A DNA stretch of 52,581 nucleotides from Phycisphaerales bacterium. Its GTDB lineage: Bacteria > Planctomycetota > Phycisphaerae > Phycisphaerales > SM1A02. A model generated the notes under the pieces. It was not told where the DNA came from. It did not search any database and saw only the letters and a program-made list of their open reading frames with translations. Below, in pieces: positions 7,983 to 15,782 of the stretch. Each line of letters opens with the position of its first letter. Within the stretch, counting starts at the first letter, position 1. The stretch lies in contig JABAAL010000002.1 in NCBI GenBank assembly GCA_014238785.1, positions 1 to 52,581 of the forward strand, read 5' to 3'. The translations under genes and the position numbers were made by a program.

Positions 7983-9824
7983 TTATTCAGAAGCCATTTT
8001 CTCAGTGAGGTATGTGAGCACCGCGGAACCATCGTCGTCATCACGCATCTTTGCTAAATCAGCCGGTGTTTTACCAGAGGCGTCTCGAGCATTAACATCC
8101 GCACCTGCTTCAACAAGTAACACGATTTTATCAAGGGAAACACTGCTGTTTCCTGCGCCAATGTGTAATGCTGTTGAGCTTGTTTTATCAATGTCATTTA
8201 CTTTAGCTCCAGCTTCGAGAAGTAACGCAACACCCTCAACCTTACCCGTCCTAACGGCGTGCATCAAAGGCGACCTGCTTTCTGCAGTATCTACAACATT
8301 TACGTCTGCATCTGCTTCAAGCAAAATTGCGATTGAATCCGTTTCGCCAAATCCTGATGCCCATAAAAGTGGTGAGTAGCCAAGCACAGTATCGGCAGTG
8401 TTCGCATCGGCGCCTGCATCTATCAATACTTGAACTCCCCCTGCTGTACCAAAACCAGCTGCCCAAGAAAGTGGCGTGTTACCAAGGCGATCCCGGGCTT
8501 GAATATCCGCGCCAGCATCTATCAGTATTTGAATTGTTTCAGGATTCTTCGATCGAGCTGCGTACATCAGTGGTGTTCGGTTAACCCGATCCACTCGTTC
8601 AACTTGCGCGCCTAATTCCAGAAGCGCGGTTGTTGTTTCGCCATCTCCAGCTTCAGCTGCAGTGCTCAGTAACGTCACCCCGCTTTTGTCAGTTGCGTTA
8701 AATTTCCCAAGACCACTGCCAATATATTCTAATACTTTACTGCCACGGCCACCTTTAATGTACCTTGCTAGTTGGTCGCCAGTAAGCGGTCGGCTCGGGT
8801 CTTTCGTCGGAAGTTCGTCGCCAGCACGACGATCAGAAATTATTTTATTTAATCGCTGACGTTGCTCTGCTGTAAGACGAACGTTGGTTGTAATTTCACT
8901 ACAGAGTGGATGGTCCAATCGGATAGTAATTTTTGTTGTTCGAACAATATCCCACCAAGCATCCCAATCAAGTAGTATCTCTTGTGTTGAGGCTGCTTCT
9001 TCTGGCAGATCTGCAACCGCAGGCAATATCGAAGTAACTTTGAAGGGCTGTTCATCTAGTGAAGTTAGTTTGATCAAAGTTGTCCCTGCTTCATCATCCA
9101 TCTTGATTGGATCTATATCAAGTGTTACATACGAAACCGTTTCAGCAACGACAGGGAGGCGAAGAGCTGGGTAGCCGTCGATCGTAAACGTAACTGTTTT
9201 AGACATTTTCCTAGAACGCCCTTTGCCGTCCATTGTTACGCTGATTTCAGTTGAGTCACCGGGCTGTAAGACCGTACCATTTTTAAAGTCAGAAGTCGTG
9301 CAACCACAACTTGCTTTTGCCCGTGTAATTGTCACGGGTACATCGCCAGTATTTTTCAAAGCCACAGAACCAGTACCTTTTTCACTTGTTGAAAATGTTC
9401 CAAGGTCAAGTGTTTCGGGAATTGCAACGATGACCTGATCTTTCAATGGGATTGGGGCAGTTGGTTCTTGTTTATTTTTGTTTGCAACACTACTGGACAA
9501 ACTTGCAGGTATTTTATTAGGCGAAGGCTTTTCATTCGCCTTATCGCCTTTTCTTGCCTTGTCGCCTGAAAGATGGTCGCCCTTAGAAGGATGATCAGAT
9601 GATAAGGAAGGTTTCACAGCTGGAGCAGGAGTTTGTGGCTTTTCTGCTTTAGGCTCCTCTTGCTTCGCATCCGCTTGGCTCGATTCCGTTGTTGCAGTCG
9701 CAGTCTCTGTTGCAAGAGTTTTAACTTCTCCAGCTGACTCACTATTTGGTTGCTCGCAACCAAGAAGAAAAAGGGTACCTGACAAAGTGAGAAGCGTAAC
9801 AATTGTGTTCATTTGATTTTTCAT
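7983..9824 (-). CDS. Lipoprotein with DUF1573 domain and ankyrin repeats
   Basis: Start at ATG 9824, preceded by GGAAGGA five bases upstream; the earlier frame has no such support. The 613-residue product begins with a lipoprotein signal (hydrophobic run then LFLLGC), followed by an Ala/Pro/Lys/Glu-rich linker to about residue 125. A DUF1573-type Ig-like domain follows, with LDLGTFSTSEKGTGS, ASCGCTTSDF and LQPGDSTEISV at about 135-200. A middle domain of unknown type is next, and six or so ankyrin repeats (ALLELGAQVERVD, ILIDAGADIQARD, VLIDAGADANTAD and so on) fill the last 215 residues. DUF1573 with the SCGCT motif is frequent in secreted planctomycete proteins. Ankyrin repeats suggest protein binding in the periplasm. 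No enzymatic motif was seen. Confidence 0.8.
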   Translation of the reverse strand: MKNQMNTIVTLLTLSGTLFLLGCEQPNSESAGEVKTLATETATATTESSQADAKQEEPKAEKPQTPAPAVKPSLSSDHPSKGDHLSGDKARKGDKANEKPSPNKIPASLSSSVANKNKQEPTAPIPLKDQVIVAIPETLDLGTFSTSEKGTGSVALKNTGDVPVTITRAKASCGCTTSDFKNGTVLQPGDSTEISVTMDGKGRSRKMSKTVTFTIDGYPALRLPVVAETVSYVTLDIDPIKMDDEAGTTLIKLTSLDEQPFKVTSILPAVADLPEEAASTQEILLDWDAWWDIVRTTKITIRLDHPLCSEITTNVRLTAEQRQRLNKIISDRRAGDELPTKDPSRPLTGDQLARYIKGGRGSKVLEYIGSGLGKFNATDKSGVTLLSTAAEAGDGETTTALLELGAQVERVDRVNRTPLMYAARSKNPETIQILIDAGADIQARDRLGNTPLSWAAGFGTAGGVQVLIDAGADANTADTVLGYSPLLWASGFGETDSIAILLEADADVNVVDTAESRSPLMHAVRTGKVEGVALLLEAGAKVNDIDKTSSTALHIGAGNSSVSLDKIVLLVEAGADVNARDASGKTPADLAKMRDDDDGSAVLTYLTEKMASE

Positions 9825-9929
9825 ATCTATCCTTCCGAGCGTTCCTTCAGATTGTTCCCAAAATAATGGGTTTATATACGGGCAAAAGTACCTGGGGTAA
9901 AAATATTGGAATTGTGTATTGTAAACGAA

Positions 9930-9951
9930 CACCGCTCAAGGGCAAGCGGTG
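9930..9951. other. Hairpin in the 228-bp divergent intergenic region
   Basis: CACCGCT, loop of eight, AGCGGTG. It lies between the ankyrin lipoprotein gene (leftward) and the MEMO1-like gene (rightward). There is no T-run, so it may be a regulatory stem or operator rather than a terminator. Nothing else clear was seen in this intergenic region apart from a TTGACG hexamer near 10012. Confidence 0.3.
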
Positions 9952-10052
9952 CTACCGTATAACGTGATTGGAGGCGTAATATTGCTATTTCTGCAATCAT
10001 ATACTGCCCTTTGACGGTTTAATCGACCATTCTTCACCACACGGAGTTACCA

Positions 10053-11252
10053 ATGCCATTCTCGGACCTTCCAGAACATCTACTCATGCCTGCACTTCGT
10101 CAATTTCAGCCGTATGCGATGGAAAAAGATGGTCAACAATATGTTGCGCTGCGCGACCCATTCGTGCTCACAAGAGAAACCATCGTCATACCTCCAAATG
10201 TATTCGCCGCGATTCAGTTAATCGATGGCGAATCTACCATTGAAGATATTGTCAAAAAGTCCAAAGCAAAGCCCGAACAATTTATAGATCTCCTTAAGAA
10301 ACTTGATAGTGTTGGACTACTCTGGGGACCAACTGCAAAGAAACTTGAAGAAAATGCAGTTGCAACGTTACAAGAAGATGGTGCATTCCCAATTAGGTCA
10401 AGCGGTTCATTGGGCGAATCCAGTGATGCTTGTAGAGATAGAATAAAAAAATGGTTTGATGAAATTGAAGATCCTGAATTTGACCAACCTGTTCAAGCTA
10501 TAGTAGCGCCCCACCTTGATTATGATCGCGGATGGCCAAACTATGCTTCCGCATATTACGCGTGGAATGGGAGTGAAAAACCAGACAGAGTCGTCATTCT
10601 TGGCACGAACCATTTCGGCAATGGTGATGGTGTTGTGTTATCAACAATCGGTTTTGCCTCACCACTAGGAACATGCCCGATTGATGAAGAAGTCGTAGAA
10701 AAACTTACAGATACGTTTGGGAAGGGAATTACTGCAGATTTAATCGATCATGCTGCGGAGCACTCGATTGAATTACATCTTCCTTGGCTTCAATATTGTT
10801 TTGGTGATGTACCCGTAGTCGCCGCTTTAATTCCAAACCCCCTCATTGAAATGATTGAAGACGACGGGGAGCGTACTTCGACTGAAGAATTCATAAACAA
10901 ACTCCGTGAAATACTCAGCGACATCGGTGGCAGAACCTTGTATATCGCATCTGCAGATTTGAGTCATGTTGGCCAGCAATTTGGAGAGCCTCGCCCTGTC
11001 GACGAGCAACGAAAATTTGATGTTGAACGCCATGACCGCGAAATGATGGCAAAGTTCATTGAAAATAATGCAAACGAATTTATTTCTGCAATGAAATGGA
11101 ACAACAACGCTACGCAATGGTGCTCGATTGGAAATATGTCCGCTATCCTCGAGTTAGTCAAGCCCTCAACAATTGAGTTAATTGATTACCGACAAGCACT
11201 CCACCCAAAAGGCGTTTCACTTGTTTCGAGTTGCGCGATGGCACTTCTGTAA
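10053..11252 (+). CDS. MEMO1 family protein (AmmeMemoRadiSam system protein B-like) with an added N-terminal domain
   Basis: A 399-residue protein. Residues from about 145 to the end match the MEMO1/AMMECR-linked family: APHLDYDRGWPNYASAY near the start, VVILGTNHFGNGD, ASPLGTCPIDEE, EHSIELHLPWLQY and SADLSHVG. The His residues in these motifs form the dioxygenase-like metal site of the fold. Residues 1-110 are separate: ALRDPFVLTRETIVIPPN plus a helical segment like the small PqqD-type or winged-helix domains seen in some B-proteins. The start is supported by CGGAG seven bases before ATG. No partner radical-SAM or AMMECR1 gene is adjacent. The substrate is unknown. Confidence 0.8.
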   Translation: MPFSDLPEHLLMPALRQFQPYAMEKDGQQYVALRDPFVLTRETIVIPPNVFAAIQLIDGESTIEDIVKKSKAKPEQFIDLLKKLDSVGLLWGPTAKKLEENAVATLQEDGAFPIRSSGSLGESSDACRDRIKKWFDEIEDPEFDQPVQAIVAPHLDYDRGWPNYASAYYAWNGSEKPDRVVILGTNHFGNGDGVVLSTIGFASPLGTCPIDEEVVEKLTDTFGKGITADLIDHAAEHSIELHLPWLQYCFGDVPVVAALIPNPLIEMIEDDGERTSTEEFINKLREILSDIGGRTLYIASADLSHVGQQFGEPRPVDEQRKFDVERHDREMMAKFIENNANEFISAMKWNNNATQWCSIGNMSAILELVKPSTIELIDYRQALHPKGVSLVSSCAMALL

Positions 11253-11275
11253 CTTTTTTTACTCTTTTTCCTGCT

Positions 11276-11457
11276 CAGAATGCAACTTGGAGTTACTCGG
11301 TGCCAGGCGCTACTAAAAATATTAGCGACTTCATATAGAACCGTAGATTTTTTTTGTGTCTACAGGGAACCTTCCTGCATTCTGAACGAATAGACAAGTA
11401 CAACCAAAAGCCCCCACACGGAATCCGTTTGTTTTCATAACAACGGGTTCTTTTTTT
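11276..11457 (+). ncRNA. Candidate structured RNA upstream of dtd
   Basis: TCAGAATGCA (about 11276) can pair perfectly with TGCATTCTGA (about 11382). Between them sit smaller stems, CGCTA/TAGCG and GTAGA/TCTAC. Downstream comes a terminator hairpin ending in seven T residues at 11451-11457. The region has no plausible gene, and the helix plus terminator suggest a short independent transcript or a leader that controls dtd. I do not recognise the family. Confidence 0.35.
11421..11457 (+). terminator. Rho-independent terminator before dtd
   Basis: GAATCCGTT(T)GTT pairs with AACAACGGGTTC (12 bp, one bulged T, loop TTCAT), followed directly by TTTTTTT. It lies 36 bases before the dtd start, so it either ends an upstream RNA or acts as an attenuator for dtd. 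Confidence 0.7.
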
Positions 11458-11492
11458 GCACATAGAAAGATAAAAAACGTCACAATACGCGA

Positions 11493-11939
11493 ATGAAGGC
11501 CGTTGTCCAACGAGTGAACCATGCAAAAATCTCCGTAAAGGTGCCCCACTACGAAGCTGCCATCGGAGCAGGGTATTGCGTTTTACTTGGAATAATGGAG
11601 GGAGACGGAGAAGCTCAAGCACAGTGGATAGCAAAAAAACTTGCTCATTTACGAATTTTTAGAGATCAAGATGACAAAATGAATAGTTCAATTCTCGATA
11701 CTCAAGGTGAAATTTTACTTGTTAGCCAATTCACACTTGCAGGAGATTGCTCAAAGGGAAACAGACCAAGTTTCATTCAAGCGGCACATCCCAAGATTGC
11801 AGAGCCTCTCGTTAAACTCGTAGGGGAACTACTTCAAACTCTATATAAGGTTCCTGTTAAAACTGGCGTCTTCGGCGCAATGATGAACATCGAACTTAGC
11901 AATGATGGGCCCGTTACCCTCATCCTTGAGCGAGATTAA
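11493..11939 (+). CDS. dtd: D-aminoacyl-tRNA deacylase
   Basis: A 148-residue enzyme that hydrolyses D-amino acids (and glycine) mischarged on tRNA in the cytoplasm. Seen: the start MKAVVQRV, the SQFTLAGDC and KGNRPSF motif region near 78-93, the cross-subunit proline segment KTGVFGAMMNIEL, and NDGPVTLI, which holds the catalytic-site Gly-Pro-x-Thr. Length is normal. The stop lies ten bases before the start of the uracil-DNA glycosylase gene, so the two are probably co-transcribed. Confidence 0.95.
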   Translation: MKAVVQRVNHAKISVKVPHYEAAIGAGYCVLLGIMEGDGEAQAQWIAKKLAHLRIFRDQDDKMNSSILDTQGEILLVSQFTLAGDCSKGNRPSFIQAAHPKIAEPLVKLVGELLQTLYKVPVKTGVFGAMMNIELSNDGPVTLILERD

Positions 11940-11949
11940 AATACTAACC

Positions 11950-12612
11950 ATGGATTACGAAACAGCGCAACGCCATCTTCAAACGAGCAAACTTATGGGC
12001 GTTGATTTTCTCCCCGTTTGCAATAGCCCTCAATGTGCCGAACCTTCTAGCCAACAATCGATGCTTGATGCACTTAGAGTTGAACATGAAACATCTTGCC
12101 CGCATTGCACGACAGTAACTGGGCACAAACAAATTGTCTTTGGCACAGGAAATTCCAGTGCTTCCCTCATGTTCATTGGTGAAGCCCCCGGCGCTGAGGA
12201 AGATGAACAAGGCATTCCATTTGTGGGCGCAGCAGGTCAAAAACTTGATCAAATTATTGAAGCAATCGGATTACATCGTGAGGATGTATACATAGCAAAT
12301 GTCCTAAAAAGCAGGCCCCCGGACAATCGAACACCGCTACCTAGTGAAGTCGCACTTTGTGGCCCATATCTCAAAAAGCAAATTGAAATAATAAAGCCCA
12401 AAGTCATTATCCCCCTTGGTTCCCCTGCAACCAAATATATTCTCGATACAAATCAAGGCATCACTCGATTACGAGGAATATGGGGAACGTACAACAACAT
12501 CCCGGTGCTCCCCACGTACCACCCAGCGTATCTTCTGAGAAATTACACAACTGAGATCCGCCGGCAAGTTTGGGATGATATGCAGCAGGTCATTTCCAAA
12601 ATTAATCGATAA
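11950..12612 (+). CDS. Family 4-like uracil-DNA glycosylase lacking one Fe-S cysteine
   Basis: A DNA repair enzyme that removes uracil from DNA. Seen from ATG 11950 (220 residues): a Cys-x2-Cys pair (CPHC, residues 50-53), motif [13 protein letters not shown] (77-88), the RPPDNRTP segment (122-129), Cys137 in ALCGPYL, and the second catalytic motif [10 protein letters not shown]. Family 4 enzymes ligate a 4Fe-4S cluster with four cysteines. The one that normally precedes RPP is serine here (AGC at 12310-12312). The long N-terminal segment before CPHC contains two further cysteines (VCNSPQC) that could substitute. Translation from an earlier ATG at 11902 would overlap dtd and is less likely. 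Confidence 0.85.
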   Translation: MDYETAQRHLQTSKLMGVDFLPVCNSPQCAEPSSQQSMLDALRVEHETSCPHCTTVTGHKQIVFGTGNSSASLMFIGEAPGAEEDEQGIPFVGAAGQKLDQIIEAIGLHREDVYIANVLKSRPPDNRTPLPSEVALCGPYLKKQIEIIKPKVIIPLGSPATKYILDTNQGITRLRGIWGTYNNIPVLPTYHPAYLLRNYTTEIRRQVWDDMQQVISKINR

Positions 12613-12819
12613 AAACCAATTCATAAGCCCTTTTTTAGCAAAGGTTTGAGCCAGAATTGCTTTTTTTGATAGAAAATACGTTTTTTTTGGTTGATAAAGT
12701 CGGAAAATAAGCAACAATGCATACGTTAAGCAAAGGAGGGACAGAGGCATGTTAGGCCTTTGTTAGCAACACCATTTCTTCCCACTCTCGGGATACCAAA
12801 TTCAGGACATGAGATTCTA

Positions 12820-13377
12820 ATGCAAGCCCAAGATAAATTAGTCGAACAGCCAACCTACAATATGGCGCTCTTCAGAACTGCGATTCACCCAGAATTCTTC
12901 CCAATCGAGGACAGCATAACTGTCCAGCACAACGGGTACGATTTTGAAGCGTGGCTCATAAAAGGCTCACATGTTTTTCGTTTTGAATACGAAGGATCGT
13001 GTGTCACCGAAGTCATTGCTCCAAGCACTGAAGATCTTCCAGAACGTGGTCACGTTACCTCTCTTGTATGCGCAGGCGAACGCGATCACGAACAAGAATT
13101 TGGTGACCGAATTACGTTAATCAATTCAATGCAAATCGAACTACTTCCAGAACATTTGTTTGGTGACTCGTATCAAGAACTTACTGATTTTGGAAAAGAA
13201 ACGGGCGCAAAAATCGTCGAATACACCACTGATGCTGGTGAACACGGGGTAAGCATTTTAGATGTACAACGGTATAACAATGAACTTCACGCACAGTCGT
13301 ACCACCTGCATTCAAAAAATGGTGTTGTTCTACGAACACAATCAATTTTTGAAATCAACACTGAAACTTCTGATTAA
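12820..13377 (+). CDS. DUF2617-like protein
   Basis: The function is unknown. The pattern of the protein matches my recollection of DUF2617, a family frequent in planctomycetes: a core opening with FRTAIHPEFF, then GYDFEAWLIKGSHVFRFEY, VTEVIAP, a GERD segment, a QIELLPEHLF segment, and a closing HAQSYHLHSKNGVVLRTQS. I give ATG 12820 as the start (185 residues), with GAG about seven bases upstream. An in-frame TTG at 12760 and ATG at 12862 are alternatives. It is soluble, acidic and without a signal peptide. The stop codon TAA shares the TTAA of the convergent membrane-protein gene. Confidence 0.6.
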   Translation: MQAQDKLVEQPTYNMALFRTAIHPEFFPIEDSITVQHNGYDFEAWLIKGSHVFRFEYEGSCVTEVIAPSTEDLPERGHVTSLVCAGERDHEQEFGDRITLINSMQIELLPEHLFGDSYQELTDFGKETGAKIVEYTTDAGEHGVSILDVQRYNNELHAQSYHLHSKNGVVLRTQSIFEINTETSD

Positions 13378-14762
13378 TCTTTAGAATCGTCAACCACGTT
13401 CGTGCCTTGAATGATCCCACGTGACCAAATTTCACGTGTATCTTGTCCATCGCATGTTCTTCGCATGAGTAAGTAGAGCATCGCACTCATACTAAAGAAA
13501 CCGCTAAATACCCATCCAAGCATGAGGTCGTGCAAAACGGTTTCCCATAATAGAATTAAGAATCCTGCGCCAGATTCATACCATGCCGTGCCAATAAGTG
13601 GAACGGTGTCTGCTTGAATAGACCCGGCTCCATGCAATGAATTATTAAACGTCCCAGCGCCAACAAGATTTGCTGTGATATCAAGTGTTAGGTTTGCGAT
13701 TAACCGAATCACAAGATACCCAACTACAAGCGACACAATAAGAATTATGAGATATCCAAAGTAATGAAGCGTTTTTGAAAACAGATACGCAAAAGATCTC
13801 TGAATTGCTTCGCCAGAAGTGCAGTTTTCACTCACAACAGCAGGGATTAACATGGGGAAACACGCAACGTAGCCAACAGCAATAATAGCAATACAAAAAC
13901 CCAACAGAAGCGATACGCCGTACAGTAGACCGCCAATAAAATTGAGCCATGGTACATTAAGTAATACCAATCCCATTAACATTAACAGGATTGCAAAAGC
14001 GGCAACAAGCGGAGCTGGCCCAACGACTGCGCCTAATAATTCCCGCCAACGCAACAATGAATAATCAACTGCTTCTTGTATGCTCAATCGGTCCGACCTC
14101 GAATGCCAGCACACTTGCATGCGTGAGATTGCCCCACCGCCAATACACAACACGTATATCAATAAAAAACCATACAAACTAATAAACCAGTGATATCCAC
14201 CATTCCAAAGCAATTGCGGCAAGTCCCAAACAATTGAGACCACACCATGCCACATTTGCACTGCATCAAGGTTTAAACCACCATCAACAATACTAGTCCA
14301 AGCGTTTGAAACGAACGTTGCAGATTGTTCAAATGGACCGTGTGGTCGTATACGTTCAAGTTCTAGGTAAAGACGATTAAAATCGGCTCGTTCCTGACCA
14401 GAAACTTCACCTTCATACAAGAAATCTTCCCATACAGATACTAAATATGCCTGTGCGTCACGAACATTCCACTCACTAGAACTCTCCGGTGCATTGTGAC
14501 CAAGGGCTGTTGAGGCTTGCGCAATTGCAAATGCTCTTTGTTCCTGCAACTCCTCTTGCGTGATTGTTTGATCGAGCGTTGTCGCATCAACCTGTGAAAT
14601 CGAATCCCACAAATATCCCGATGCTATTAGAATTATTACCATGCCAAATGCAACCAGCAATCTTGCCGGCTGCATTGAACTTGCAATTGCACCAAAGATT
14701 CTTTGAAACTGAAAAACAGTTTCAAATTCAACGCCATCCACTATAGTTTTCTGATCCCTCAT
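13374..14762 (-). CDS. Multi-pass membrane protein of unknown function
   Basis: A 462-residue protein with a short cytoplasmic N-terminus and a first membrane segment around 35-52. A soluble loop of about 130 residues (helical, probably external) follows, then five to six further membrane segments: near 195-215, two between 240 and 300, then about 330-360, and one or two before the C-terminus near 415-445. The polytopic second half recalls YIP1/DUF-type permease-like folds, but I do not recognise the family. It is convergent with the DUF2617-like gene; the two stop codons lie within one TTAA (13374-13377). Confidence 0.7.
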   Translation of the reverse strand: MRDQKTIVDGVEFETVFQFQRIFGAIASSMQPARLLVAFGMVIILIASGYLWDSISQVDATTLDQTITQEELQEQRAFAIAQASTALGHNAPESSSEWNVRDAQAYLVSVWEDFLYEGEVSGQERADFNRLYLELERIRPHGPFEQSATFVSNAWTSIVDGGLNLDAVQMWHGVVSIVWDLPQLLWNGGYHWFISLYGFLLIYVLCIGGGAISRMQVCWHSRSDRLSIQEAVDYSLLRWRELLGAVVGPAPLVAAFAILLMLMGLVLLNVPWLNFIGGLLYGVSLLLGFCIAIIAVGYVACFPMLIPAVVSENCTSGEAIQRSFAYLFSKTLHYFGYLIILIVSLVVGYLVIRLIANLTLDITANLVGAGTFNNSLHGAGSIQADTVPLIGTAWYESGAGFLILLWETVLHDLMLGWVFSGFFSMSAMLYLLMRRTCDGQDTREIWSRGIIQGTNVVDDSKD

Positions 14763-15245
14763 AGTACTATCTTATCAGGTACACCTATAAGGTAGTCGTG
14801 TTCTTCAAATTGGCTCATCTTCAGTTGCAACAATCAATCGTGCATACACCTCCATGGGAAATGCACGCATCGTGTTAGTCGTTGAATAAATTGTGAATAT
14901 TCAATATCAGAAAATAATTCACTACCCTGCACTCCTGAAGATGGTTCTGCGAAATTCGCACGAACCGTATATTCGTTTCCAATTGGAATGTGGCTAAAGA
15001 TCTACACGTCTCCAGCAAAAGTTAGCCTAAAAATGAAGAAAGTGGTAAACATAAATACTACGGATATATGCATTTTTAAGCTTGAATCGATGTTCCACTC
15101 TAAAAAGAAAGAGCAATAAATTTCCTCAGAGACATTAAAAATCCAAAAAGTGCCATTTTAAATATTTTATTGGACGTTATAAAAGCTCGTGATGGCCATT
15201 ATTCTCTTCTTTACGCATGAGAACCAATCAAAATTGACGATTAAG
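14763..15245. other. Gene-poor stretch, about 480 bases
   Basis: Between the membrane-protein gene and the metal-efflux operon no intact gene is visible. The region is AT-rich in its second half. The first half contains a minus-strand reading frame broken by a stop and a frameshift (see the pseudogene at 14805-15052). The remainder, 15053-15245, shows nothing I can assign. Confidence 0.6.
14805..15052 (-). pseudogene. Possible decayed gene fragment
   Basis: Reading leftward from ATG 15052, the frame gives a plausible N-terminus (MFTTFFIFRLTFAGDV), then a TAG. In the same frame it continues with IFSHIPIGNEYTVRANFAE and a further 25 or so residues to FIQRL, after which the coding sense shifts frame (MRAFPMEVYARLIVATEDEPI) and stops at 14805-14807. 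The composition looks protein-like rather than random. The family is not recognised. Confidence 0.3.
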
Positions 15246-15274
15246 TGGACTACCATCCATGAATTGCCTATAGT
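15246..15274 (+). promoter_or_regulatory. Promoter of the metal-efflux operon
   Basis: TGGACT (15246-15251), a 17-base spacer and TATAGT (15269-15274) form a good sigma-70-like promoter. Transcription would start near 15281, only a few bases before ATG 15284, so the first message may be leaderless. Confidence 0.5.
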
Positions 15275-15283
15275 AAAGAATCA

Positions 15284-15703
15284 ATGATTAACCGAGCAAT
15301 AACAATCCTACTCTTAAGCGCCATTGCGGTTCAAGCCGTTTTTGGTGGTCTGCAAGACAGTGTTTCAATTTGTCTTGGTGGTGGTCACGAACACGAAGTT
15401 GCCGAGATTACTGAACAATGCGAAATGGAATGCAGTCACCACAGCAACTGGCCAACCCCAATTACTGATAGCGAAGATATTGATGATTGCAAATGCACCG
15501 ACCTTGAACTTTCGCTCATCATGCTTCTGGCAATTCCTCGCGATAGTGACAACGCTCCAACATTCACATGGTTGTTTTCGCCAACCCCTACTCATATTTT
15601 TCAGGCAAATTCCTGCAATCCGGCTTGGCTTGCAGTTATAGATTATCCGCCAGTCGAACGCAAACAACTAGTAATTGTGCGTACGACCGTGCTCCTCATC
15701 TAA
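15284..15703 (+). CDS. Small secreted His/Cys-rich protein of a metal-efflux operon
   Basis: 139 residues. The N-terminus is a signal peptide or membrane anchor (TILLLSAIAVQAVFGG). Next come clustered metal-ligand residues: CLGGGHEHEVAE, CEMECSHHSN and DCKC within residues 30-70. The C-terminal half is hydrophobic in patches and ends with a VRTTVLLI stretch. It is the first gene before the CzcC-, CzcB- and CzcA-like genes on the same strand, so I infer a periplasmic metal chaperone or sensor for the efflux pump. The metal is not determinable. No named family was recognised. Confidence 0.6.
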   Translation: MINRAITILLLSAIAVQAVFGGLQDSVSICLGGGHEHEVAEITEQCEMECSHHSNWPTPITDSEDIDDCKCTDLELSLIMLLAIPRDSDNAPTFTWLFSPTPTHIFQANSCNPAWLAVIDYPPVERKQLVIVRTTVLLI

Positions 15704-15729
15704 ACACATATCTAATTTTCCTTTTTCGA

Positions 15730-15751
15730 CCAAGTGGTTTTTTCTACTTGG
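15730..15751 (+). other. Hairpin between the small His-rich gene and the czcC-like gene
   Basis: CCAAGT, loop of ten rich in T, ACTTGG. It lies in the 79-base gap between the two genes and could reduce transcription into the pump genes or protect the message. It has no clear T-run after it. Confidence 0.3.
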
Positions 15752-15782
15752 CGATAGTGTAATTTTTGATATGGAGTTATAA

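Noticed and set aside
15730..15751. Terminator between the small His-rich gene and the pump genes
   Set aside because: No T-run follows the stem; the pump genes most likely share the upstream promoter.
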